Positions 44,735-54,522 of a stretch of 54,522 bases of DNA are shown here, piece after piece. The stretch's first letter is position 1. Each line of letters begins with the position of its first letter. A program made the translations under genes and the position numbers. Below the pieces are notes generated by a model. It was not told the DNA's origin, searched no databases, and saw only the letters and a program-made list of their open reading frames with translations. Source of the DNA: Tubiluchus corallicola (taxonomy: Eukaryota; Priapulida; Priapulimorpha; Priapulimorphida; Tubiluchidae); NCBI GenBank assembly GCA_030141605.1, contig JAQGDQ010001216.1, positions 1-54,522 on the forward strand, given 5' to 3'.

Positions 44735-45425
44735 TTGGGATATTTTCATTAAATTTTTCAGAGTTAGCATCTTCAAATCAAATCAAATCAAACTTTTCTC
44801 AAATATGGGTTTTACATAAACATGAAAGCACTAGCTCCTAGCAGCTATTAAGCCAACTCATATAACAAAACTAATCTACTGAAATAAAATAGTGCTTAAG
44901 TGGTAAAAAGGCTATAAAATTATACATCTAAAATAAACTACTTTGGACTCTAGTAGACATTAAAATAATAATTATGCAAAGTGCTAAATCTTGTGTGTAT
45001 ATTAGTCTCAAATGCATATAAACATCCAACAAAAACAAGGCTGATACTAGGTGTAGCTTTACATTTAAAATTTCATATTTAAATTATCAAAAATGTGCAA
45101 CAATTCTACATTTTGCAATAAAAACGCTTGATAACTAAAATGTGTTCAAAAATGCAATTTTATTTTAAAAATATCCCTTCAGCTACATATACAAATACAT
45201 GCAACAAATAAATGCAGAGTTCAATGTACAAAATAATTTACTAATTTAACACAAAATAGTCATAAACCAGTGTTTTAAAATACACACACACCTTTTTTAT
45301 ATATCCATTTAATAAGAAACTGTAATAAGGCATCATAACTGTTTAAGAGCAGGACTACATAAAGGTGATTCCATCATTGAAAATACACAGGAAATACTAT
45401 GAATATCATTCAAAGTGGACAAACA

Positions 45426-45829
45426 CAGGTCCGCCTTACCAGCATTATAGGCCCCTGGGCAAAACAGTACACTAGGGCACCCTACCTATACAACAATCAC
45501 AGCAACAAAAATGTAAATTTCCAACACAATCAGTGTTTAAACATTAAAAAATGTGAGTTGAAGTTACATTGAAAATATGCTTTTACATTATGTAATACGC
45601 GAGAACCATACACATACTGTGAGGTTGCAGAGGTGACGATGATACTAAATCAGAGGCGAATGCCAAAGTCCATTTTTAACACAATAACAAATATTTATAG
45701 TTTAGTACATATAGTAAAGTACTTATTTATTGACAGCAAGTCACAACATACATAAATTGGCACTGGGTCCCTATGCTCATAGAGTCCCCGGGCAACTGCC
45801 CAGCGTGCCCATGCATTAAGACAGCCCTG
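45426..45829. mobile_element. hAT-like non-autonomous element with target-site duplication
   Basis: The ends read inward as CAGGTCCGCCTTACC (left) and CAGGGCTGTCTTAATG (right), followed by GGCCCCTGGGCAA and GCTGGGCAGTTGCCC. The 404-bp element is flanked by GACAAACA (45418-45425) and GATAAACA (45830-45837), an 8-bp duplication with one mismatch, as expected for hAT. It is more GC-rich at its ends than the surroundings and has no transposase. Confidence 0.75.
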
Positions 45830-46840
45830 GATAAACAATTAAAAAATGTCTGCCACAAGTACAGACGAATTCTTCCTGAATTTCTTATAGGTCAAGACCT
45901 ATTGTATACTTCATGTATCACAGTCATTTGGCACTATAGGTTTACTCAAGCAAATCACTTGTTACACGTTCAAACTCATTTAATTTTGCTGATAATTTGT
46001 TGTACTTGTGTGCTCAGTGTGAAGATGAGCAAAAATAAGTAGTAGGCAATTATAACCTTGTAAGTATGTTAGGCCACCCAAGTAAATTTTTGACAGTTAT
46101 CAACTGCATTGAGAAAGCTATCATTTCAGTTGATAACTTTATGTGCTCACTACTGACAGACATACTCAAAATTTTTGAATTCATATGATGACAAACAATG
46201 CTTAATTATTTGGAAGGAATTTAAATCTAGTTCAATGCATAGTTATCTATCTTGAAAGTATTTCGACTATTTTGAAAGTAGGTAGTTAATGTTAGCAAAT
46301 GATTTCTCACAAACTCATGAGTACTTCAGAGAGGTTGACACTAAGACACAAGAAAAATATTTCTAGAAAACACTTCATTATCACAATTGTGGCTCCAGAA
46401 AAATTACCAACAAATAAAATTATAGGACAAATAAAATAATAAAAAAGCACAGATGAATATTCTACCACTAATGAGTGAATTATGCATGGATAAGAAGGAA
46501 AAAAGATGGCATGAAAATGAAAATATAAACGAAAAGGATCTTATATTAAACAGCAAAATCTTTTAACCCGACATACACGCTGATGATGAGCATCTTAAGA
46601 AATAATGAATCATTTTTATCACATGCTATACAACGGAGCATCAGGTATTTTAAACCTCTTATTGTTGTTTACATCAGATAGTTTAACATATTCAAATTAT
46701 GGCAAAATGAGAAAATTGTTGAAGCATTTCTGCCAGAAGGTCAAAGATTCATGTAAAATCAAAGTGGAATGTTCACGCTATCCAATGACCGAAAACTGAA
46801 GTTATTACAAATTAATTTGATACACATAATCAGTAATTGA

Positions 46841-46915
46841 AGTATTTTCTCTTAAACAATAAGTATTGCAAGTATTTTCTCTTAAACAATAAGTATTGCA
46901 AGTATTTTCTCTTAA
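46841..46915. repeat. Tandem repeat, 2.5 x 30 bp
   Basis: The unit agtattttctcttaaacaat then aagtattgca occurs perfectly at 46841 and 46871 and partly at 46901. The short repetitive minus-strand frame here arises from it. Confidence 0.9.
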
Positions 46916-47419
46916 TGTGTAACAATTTCCTTGGTCCCTGGTAGACATGAGCCAAGCGGAGTTGAGTGCATATTTTTCTACAGAGCACGCCAAGCTAAAT
47001 ATACAGGGTGATTCAGAAGAAACAGTGACGTAGAAATATTGTGATACTGAAATGTCAATGAATGTCAAATTAAAACAAAGCTTAGTTGAGCATTTAGTAA
47101 GAAATTTTATAACAAAAACTGAAGCAAGTGTGCACAGCTAACTTGCAGATACAAATGAGAGCAATGCTGCAACTTATGATAAATATGTTTAACTTCACCA
47201 GTAATAGTTATAATAGTAATGTTTATTCTTCAAATTAACAGGTAACAACCAGTTCAAATGTTACATAACAATTTTTACATTTACAGAAATGCATTTGGAG
47301 CATTTTTAACCATTCGTGACATTTACTGTGGGAAAGCTGTACACTATAATTTTTTCATAAATTATAATCGTAATTACAGGCACCTAATCAGATTTGATGC
47401 TATGAATAATAGGTTACTT

Positions 47420-48012
47420 TGTCCAAGTGGACATTTTGTACAAACAAATGACCATTGACAACTTAATTAAATATAATATAAGCACATTCATGAATAAAAC
47501 TCACTATAAATCTTTACCATCTTTTTTTGTTAATCCTGTTAATCTTTATCAAAAACATTACAATACTAGATTTAACGAGTATCAAGTTGTCCAGTGTAGG
47601 ATTAATGTTGCGAAACATTTCATCTCATTTATTGGTCCTACCATGTGAAACAAAATACCTGCACATATTAAGTCAATTTCGTCATTACCAAGATTCAAAA
47701 AAGTTCCAAAACTTCATTCTTAAACTCATATTAAAGATTAAGTTTCTATAGTATATGACGCACGTTCAGATTCACGTCATTCCATCATTTTTACCTTCCC
47801 TGTTTTGCACCCTAACCCCAGCACCATTAATTGCATTATGGTCACACAAGTAATGCTTCTGACTATAATGCAAGCAACAATTTATATAGATATCATGCCC
47901 TGTAGATTTTATTATGAAATTTAAGTAACTATGTATACCATGTTATCATAATGTAGTTTACTATATTGTATTGTTGCTTGGTGTTTTCATATTAAAATAA
48001 AAAAAAAATAAA
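47420..48012 (+). mobile_element. LINE 3' relic (non-LTR retrotransposon)
   Basis: The plus-strand frame contains a YNTR motif (HYNTRFNEYQ), then FISFIGPTM, a stop where the usual Trp of GPxxWN would be (TGA for TGG), then NKIPAHIKSISSLPRFKK. This is the standard C-terminal order YNTR...GPxxWNxLPxxIKxxxSLxxFKK of LINE reverse transcriptases. A frameshift follows FKK. The element runs on to an A-rich tail at about 47992-48012. Inactive. Confidence 0.75.
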
Positions 48013-48271
48013 GTATTTTTGCTGCATTTTTTCTTCCTGTAGTATTAATAGGTTTAGTTTGTATAAAAAAATGATCATACGACATGCAGATGCATTAAAT
48101 ACTGAATACAGTGGAACAGATCGAATTAAAAAAATTTAAGGTACACAGTCATCAACAACTGATCTTATATTGTACAAGCAACCTTCCATCAACACTGAAA
48201 AAGTCCTAAATGAGCTGATACTTATGGTTATGAAGATCATCATCACGTTTGTACTTGTGTAGAATTTGTTG

Positions 48272-51200
48272 TCAGGACCAATTTGCTCTCCATTCGTCTG
48301 CACCAAGTTGAGTCTGATGAGTCCACCAGCCCTTAGATTGAAACTCTTTAAGAAAAACTGGAAACTGGACGTGTGCAAAATTCAGACTGACTCTAACTAA
48401 ATAGTCTACATCTAGAGCCATACCTAAAACAGGCAAGTCAAAATTAGAAAATGTGTAGTTTATTTGTAGATGGTTAAATAGCACAGTTTTTGTGCTTACA
48501 ATTTGTTTTGGAACGAGAAACTTGAAGAAACACAATGGAACTGGCCAAGCAACCAAATCAATAAGCATCCTTTTTAAAATTCTACTGTGCTTGTGATTTT
48601 TGAAACCCTTAATAAGTGTTTTCTCTCAGTTTTATATCTGTATAATATATTGCATATGCAAACTGGCAGTTTCTTTACTGCTTGGAGATATCAAATTACA
48701 TTACACAGCACTTCAAAGTAGAATAGTATAATTCAAGAACTGAATAGTGAGGAACCACTGGTAGAAGTTATTGAATAAATAAATATTCCTATACCAAACA
48801 CGAGTAAACTTAGTTGACAATCTAGTTTTCTACTCTCTAATCTCTGTGATGTATCTAAAATATTTAATTTTAAGTTTTGGTTTGTTGCCCGTTTTCATAT
48901 TTTAAACATAGGTTCTGTTACCCTGTAATAAGGTAATCAACCAAGGTTATTGCTACAGGAGTAAATTTAATTTAATAACGACCTTATGGACAAGAGATTC
49001 GTTTCACTCACTTTATGGTTAACTTATGTTTCTGTGTACGTGTGTACACATTGTTGTTTCATCTATTGATAGTAATGTATATTGTAATGTTGAGGCAAAT
49101 GAAATTGTAATGAAAGATTACGGTCCATCCGCATAAAACTATATCAAGCTTTTGGCGATTTTGAGGACCTCCCTACCTCGAATTATAATGAAGTTATCAT
49201 ATCACCACCACCTACCTAAACCTTTATGACTTTATACTGATATCAATATCACACAGATGTAGCTTTTTGTACATTATATTCTTCGGTCTCCCAAGGTCAG
49301 GCAAGAACATCACTTATGTTAATTAAGGGACGCCATCAGTGGATTATACTGGCATTGGCATAGGCACTGGAAGCGGTGGCAGCCTCAGTTCAAAATGGAC
49401 TGCGCCCTTGTAGAGTCGTCTGGTACGTGTGAAAAAAGCGTGAAGTTAGGTAACGATATCGTGACTAAATTACCTACCTACCTTGCGTTACAAAAGCGTT
49501 ATCACGTCTCCTGCCACCTACCTACCCTAAAGTTGATGTCACTATATGTGGCTGATCCCTTACCACAAGGCAGAATATATTTCATCTCATCTCAACTCAT
49601 ATCATCTCATATCTCATCTCATCTTATGCAATAGTTAAACAAACATAGCATCCATACCTTTATTTTCCCTTAATGTTTGTATTGCTTGCTGCACTGGCTT
49701 CCATGTTTGTGCATGGACAGTAGAAGATCTCAAGTTTTCTAATATAAATAACACAACTTCAGCCTGAAACAAAGCTTCTAACCAATCCTCATGTGTGCTG
49801 TCATCTCGAAGTACTATGTTAATCCATCTATTCTTGGTGTCTATCCATAGAAGGTATTTTCGGTAGTCGTATAGTTTCTTCAATCGTACAAAGTCACTAT
49901 GACTGGAAAATATGGAAATAGTGCTGAACGGAATACAGTTGTGTTTGAGAACAGTAAGTCACTAACTTAGTCCAACTAAGTTAAAACGAATCCAAAATAT
50001 TATAGAATAGTACTATAATTAAGGCTGCCTTCAGAAGTATGTTTTTAGAGAACCTTTTTTAGACAGATAACTACAAACAACAGCGTAAAAGGAAGCAGCT
50101 CTGATTTCATTTCTTCTCAGGGTCTATTTGAATAATTTCTTAATCACATCAGCTAATTCTAGAGTGGGTTGTAGATTAAGAGATTAAGGCAAGTACTGCA
50201 GAGAAATTTTATAACAGGATGATTTATTTTTACATTTAAAGGCAAAAAAGAAAGAGAAATTTTGAAGCATGTTTCAAGAAATTTTTCATACGAAGTTTTT
50301 TCATACAAAGTTATATTATTCAGCACTAAGCTTGCCTGCTTGAAAGACTTATGTAATTGGAAAAAAAATTCTTAATAATCTAAAATATTTGTCAGCTGGT
50401 AAAACATCATTGCACTGTCATCCCAGGGTGCATCACTAATACATAAAGCACATCATTGATCTTATTGACGATATAAAAAGTAATTTAAACTTTTGCTTAG
50501 TTAGTGAAAAGTGTGCTATGGATGCTTTGATTATTTTTTCAAACATTACGCAATGCTGTCTTAACTTGTTTCAAATGACTTACTGTCAAAATGGCTGTGC
50601 CTAACAGTTATCGCGAGAAGTTAAATTGCTCTGTATCCAATAAGACAGCATAAAAGTGATATAAAATATCAAGACAAACTTTTTAAGCATTAATTACAAA
50701 GAGTGTTTTCTTGTGCTTTAGGGCAAAACAGTAAATATTAAATATGTATGAGAAATATAACAACAAAAAAAACAAGCATTGTTTTCCGAATTATTATAGT
50801 GGTATATACGTGCGTGTAATACTGAAAAAGAGCCACTTTTACTAAATATTCTTTACAATTCATACACATTTTTAGTCATTTTATCAAATAATCAGTATCA
50901 TTTGCTAACTTGCTTACACAGAGCCATATAATCATGAGCATGAAGATATACTAACTACAGATACAGTGTGTATGAATACCTAGAAACAACGGCAGATAAA
51001 GGCTGACCTAATTTCACTTTAAATGGCCTCTTCAAGCCTGAAAAAAGAAAACAAAACATTTTAGTCACTGAATAATAAAACTTTTGGGGCACGAGATTAT
51101 GCATAAATAATAGAGATAGTGATTGACTCTCCTATGCAGGGCCAAAGTGCTCTGTGGCTCTTGCGGAGGAGTTATGAATTAATGAGTGTCTAGTGCATGC

Positions 51201-54197
51201 ATCTTCATATTATGAAGTTCATCTTATACATGAACTTTCTTAATACTGTGAAGGCAATGAAACTATGCAGTCTGTCCATATATCTATGTTTCAATGTTTT
51301 TTGCTGATCGTTTGTTTACTTGTTTTGCAATTTTAGTTTATCTTTGCCATTTACAAAAAGCTAATTGCCGAGCCTTATATGCATTAGTTAGATCATCATT
51401 GGACTTTAATTTTACTAATTTGTAGATGACATTCAAACCTTCAACACAGCAAGATCACCGTTAATGAGATTATATAACATAAAACTTAGAATATAAAGTT
51501 GTGTTGTTTATTAAATATGTCTAGAATGTTTAAACATTTTATATCTCTAAACATAAACTGATAGAAACATAACTACGGTCAATAATTTCACAAGAAAGAT
51601 CAAATAATTTGGTGATGCTATCTATAGAGAAAAAATGACATTATTAAAACCATTGACTTTGAAATGATTTTGAAAGATTTTTCGAATAAAAAAGCCAGAA
51701 AAGGTTGTCCTTAGAAGGCTTATGCACAAACAGTATGTCATTGTGGCTAATGGTGGAGCCTCAAGCCCTCAACACCTTTTGGCTGGGACTGGCATACTAC
51801 ACAAAGCATAAAAGATCAATCTTTAGTTTTTGTAGGGTAGAGGGCCCCACTAACACTTCCTACTGCCGGCCCCTGCTTCTATCACCATCCACTCAGTAAA
51901 CAGCGGGTGCAAATGTGCTTAATTTCAACAAACACACAAAATCATATGAAAAACAGGAATTCATATCTGTCGTAATCATGTATTTGCAAAAAATGTAATT
52001 TTGCTCAGGTTTTAAAATGAAAAATTATCAGTATACTCAGAGTGCTGCCAAGTTACATTTTTCATTTTGTTATCAAAACTGGCTGTCAGTAACAGTAATT
52101 CTAGATGTCAAGAAATAGCTTACTGAAGTATTTTGTACAAGCAACCATATTTACCAAATGTCACAGATTCACGCCTGTTGGCTTCCTTTACAGATGTGAC
52201 GTCACCCCATGACAGATACAGCGTCACTACATGATGAAATCTGGCTTGATTTGGAGTCTCCATGATGATAGAAGTAACAGCTTTATAATTAGCGTAGATG
52301 TGTAGGCAAGCACATAGAAAGAACAGTGTCCATATTAGCCTATAAGTTCAAGAATAAACAAACAATCCATTAAAATTGCCCATAAGTTTGTTCTTTCAAA
52401 TGTTGTCAGTCATTCAGAAACTGACTGCACCATTACAATGTATACTTTTTAAACTTTAAAATCTAAATCAAAACTTTAGTTTTTAAATGACAAAAAATAT
52501 AAACTTGTTTTAAATTTACATTTGCTTATCGGCAACTAGTGGTATCAGTACAAGGCTGACAAGTAGCGCTGCCAAATTCACCAGAGTCTCTTGGCTGCCA
52601 TCTTTGGCAGAAACGTCGGCCATATTGTTGCGTCTTGCTTGATGTTGTGTTAGCGCTGCCCTGGTGGCACCACCAGCAACTCCAACTATTGCCTGCAAAA
52701 CATTAAAAACATACAGTTAACACAAGTGCATAAAATACAAAAAATACATGTTATTATTGCCAACTATAGTGGAATAAAACTACTAAACTACTACATTATA
52801 CTAACTAGTCATTCCATAGAACTTTATAGAAATATGCCAGTTTATATATAAATAGTTTTTTGCATGTTAACATGTCCACTTTTTTCAATGAGCATGCAAC
52901 GGTATTGCTTAAAATGTCTGGCAACAAACTGCCAGTTTTGACACTGGACAATGAAATTGCAAAGTTTTTGGCTCAGAATTTCCTAAGACAACATCATCAA
53001 AATCAATTGGGATTTGTTCAATTTTACGTGTTTACTAAACTTTATCTATATATGCTGCCGCTGTAGCTTCATTCTACAAAAGTCATTTTAACCTGTCAAT
53101 TATTTAAAGCTCAAACTGACAATCAATGTGAAAAAATGCCTGACAAAAAAAAAGAAAACAGCATTGAGCCGAATTTTCTTTAAACAATTTTGGTAAAGTA
53201 CAAGCACATTTAGAAGTCAGGCTAACAAATAAAATGAAATTCTTTGCTTTGTTAACTAACTAGCATTAATAAATTAACAATTATTACTCGCAAGTTAGTT
53301 GCATTTTAATTCCAGTACAGATTTGCAGTGTATAATTTTTTATGCACTTCCTGTGTACTGCAAGCCATAATCCAGCATTCCAGGGCAAACTCTACACAAG
53401 GAGATGTTTGTGGCATGACTGGCATCTGACTCATTATCAACGATGAGTTAAACATTATTTAACATAATTAATAATTAACAATAATTAACATTATTTAAGA
53501 TGAGGTATTGAACTAGTGGAGGTATCTCAGCCTCCACATTCAAGGTAAATACTTAAAACTTACGAATTAACCCCCCCCCCCAACCCGGATCGATTTAAGA
53601 ATTAAACAGAGTGGACACATTAAAGCACACGTGCCAATCCACTCATCCACAAAGCTTATCACCAGTGGCAAAGCTAACAGAGAAGGAAAGGGAGCAACCG
53701 CTCCCCGAGCACATTTTTCAAAATTGGCACCTGTTCAACAACACTTGATTTTACATTTACAATTAAAACACATAAACACCACGTCTTTATAATGTTTTGA
53801 GATTTACAAGCTTACTGTAAAACTTTTTATTTTAATTGTGTCTTAATTTTAAATACAAAATAACAATTATGTACTTCTTTTAAAACTATAACTTCCAGAT
53901 GTTTTGGTTTTAAACACGAAATTAAAATGTATAATCATTACATTAAAAATTGTTTTGTATGTGTCACGGAGCATTTTTTTATGTACTTGGTCTCCCTAAC
54001 TTTAGAACTTTGTTATGCAGTTGCTTATCACACAGAACATAAAATGATTTCATACCTTACACACACCTGACACGCACACAATATATCTAAAAATTTCACG
54101 TGGTAAGAGTGCTGATATCAGATCCACGCATATGGCAGTGTCTAGTAAAACATCTGCAAACAGTCTCCATCTCTTGCAGTCAGCATCCAAAGACGAC
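48272..54197 (-). CDS. rusf1: RUS family member 1 (DUF647 / UPF0420), C-terminal 295 residues
   Basis: Exons on the minus strand, 5' to 3': 54056-54197, 52520-52692, 52155-52339, 50980-51037, 49658-49902, 48272-48357. All have GT-AG borders and matching phases, and the joined frame runs to TGA at 48272-48274. Landmarks: LDADCKRWRLFAD, VGVAGGATRAALTQHQARR, NMADVSAKDGSQETLVNLAA, HIYANYKAV and a C-terminal GWWTHQTQLGADEWRANW. The last matches the human RUSF1 C-terminus in pattern (GWxTxxxxLxxDEWRAxW). The family is related to plant ROOT UV-B SENSITIVE proteins. Animal members are predicted membrane-associated (hydrophobic segments are seen in the 52520-52692 and 52155-52339 exons), with no settled biochemical activity. 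The 5' part (about 170 residues by comparison with the human length) is beyond the right edge. Confidence 0.95.
49090..49631 (+). repeat. Probable retroposon with (TCATC)n tail in a RUSF1 intron
   Basis: A less AT-rich stretch ends with gatcccttaccacaaggc and then a run of catctcatctcaactcatat-type repeats (49581-49625). Both the composition change and the short tandem tail suggest a SINE- or LINE-derived insert. The left border is approximate, and the short frame inside is not a supported gene. Confidence 0.45.
52520..52692 (-). CDS. rusf1: RUSF1 conserved core exon
   Basis: 57 codons plus two bases, encoding GVAGGATRAALTQHQ, NMADVSAKDGSQET and then the hydrophobic LAALLVSLVLIPLVA, the most conserved block of the DUF647 family. 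Acceptor TTTTGCAG|GCA and donor AT|GTAAAT. Confidence 0.95.
53565..53735. repeat. Possible DNA-transposon end in a RUSF1 intron
   Basis: A C-rich run (near 53571-53581) is followed by caccagtggcaaagctaaca and gggagcaaccgctccccgag, resembling CAGTGGC-type transposon termini with a small GC-rich inverted repeat (GGGAGC...GCTCCC). Only one end is recognisable. Confidence 0.35.
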
Positions 54198-54522
54198 CTA
54201 GAAAAAATTGTTTTCTGATGTATATAGTTTTCCTCACAAACTATTTTATAGACACACACTGCTTTTTCATTATTAGTTTATAATTATGTCACTACACATT
54301 TCACAAGCCAACGAATTTAAAGCCTTCAGTTTGCAATTGTGCGCATGTGTAAGGTGAGAAAAACGAAGACAAAACACAAAGGTTCCGTTTATTTGTGCTA
54401 AAATACAGTCTTTTAGTCAGTGTGTATCACATATATTTTGCTTTTGATTAATCTCACTTAACTGAAATAAGTACTCTTTAAATGAATATTATATTGATTT
54501 ATGCATGACTGTAATCGGTATT
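54198..54522. other. RUSF1 intron, right edge
   Basis: Sequence upstream (on the minus strand) of the RUSF1 exon ending at 54197, whose acceptor is TTTTTTCTAG. No further exon was recognised before the window ends. Confidence 0.6.

Larger units (their letters stand above)
44735..48271. other. Convergent intergenic region between KSR and RUSF1
   Basis: No supported cellular gene. It holds the hAT-like element at 45426-45829, a 30-bp tandem repeat at 46841-46915 and a LINE 3' relic at 47420-48012. The 3' UTR of the minus-strand RUSF1 gene must begin at 48271 and run leftward, but its poly(A) site is not obvious; TTTATT at 47628-47633 is one candidate. Confidence 0.6.

Noticed and set aside
45773-46042. 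89-codon plus-strand frame
   Set aside because: It begins inside the hAT-like element's right terminal repeat and shows no family features.
48358-48568. Upstream extension of the final RUSF1 frame
   Set aside because: The frame is open, but the acceptor TTTCCAG before 48357 and the phase needed from the previous exon place the exon start at 48357.
1-54522. CRISPR arrays, operons, bacterial terminators or phage genes
   Set aside because: None are expected or seen; the window is spliced animal DNA and the short tandem repeats have no spacer structure.

Overview
This is an AT-rich, intron-rich metazoan nuclear window, probably from an invertebrate. It has no bacterial-type operons, no rRNA and no canonical tRNA. 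Three protein-coding genes were reconstructed by joining short exons at GT-AG sites with consistent reading phase. Most long open frames in the window are chance frames inside introns. The phylum cannot be fixed from sequence alone.

Left third (1 to about 18.8 kb, minus strand): the 5' end of a ZNRF3/RNF43-type gene, the transmembrane E3 ligase that removes Wnt receptors. Exon 1 (18473-18685) encodes a signal peptide and the start of the protease-associated ectodomain. Exon 2 (177-302) continues it, and the remaining exons lie off the left edge. The two exons are separated by an 18.2 kb intron. That intron holds tandem duplications, microsatellites, a tRNA-like SINE and a possible small nested gene on the plus strand (four phase-compatible exon candidates, 7996-12542, low confidence). 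A TATA box and a CACGTG E-box lie upstream of exon 1.

Middle (about 21.05 to 44.7 kb, plus strand): a complete kinase suppressor of Ras (KSR) gene, divergent from the ZNRF3/RNF43 gene. Nineteen coding exons join without a phase error to give 932 codons. They encode a CA1 domain, a Ser/Pro-rich region with a 14-3-3-type motif, a C1 zinc finger, an FxFP ERK-docking motif and a C-terminal kinase domain. The kinase domain has the KSR signature HKD in its catalytic loop, but it keeps the VAVK lysine, the catalytic-loop Asp and Asn, and DFG. Introns carry a Tigger/pogo-like element, a hAT-like element, tRNA-derived SINEs in opposite orientation, a short palindromic element, a LINE relic and a minisatellite. 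One extra exon-like block (26413-26536) could act as an alternative terminal or poison exon.

Right (about 43.1 to 54.5 kb): the KSR 3' region, a non-autonomous hAT-like element with an 8-bp target duplication, and a LINE 3' relic. Then, convergent on the minus strand, come the last six exons of a RUS family gene (RUSF1, DUF647; 48272-54197), whose 5' end lies off the right edge.

The genes do not form one pathway. ZNRF3/RNF43 (Wnt receptor turnover) and KSR (Ras-MAPK scaffold) are simply a divergent pair, and RUSF1 is of unsettled function in animals.
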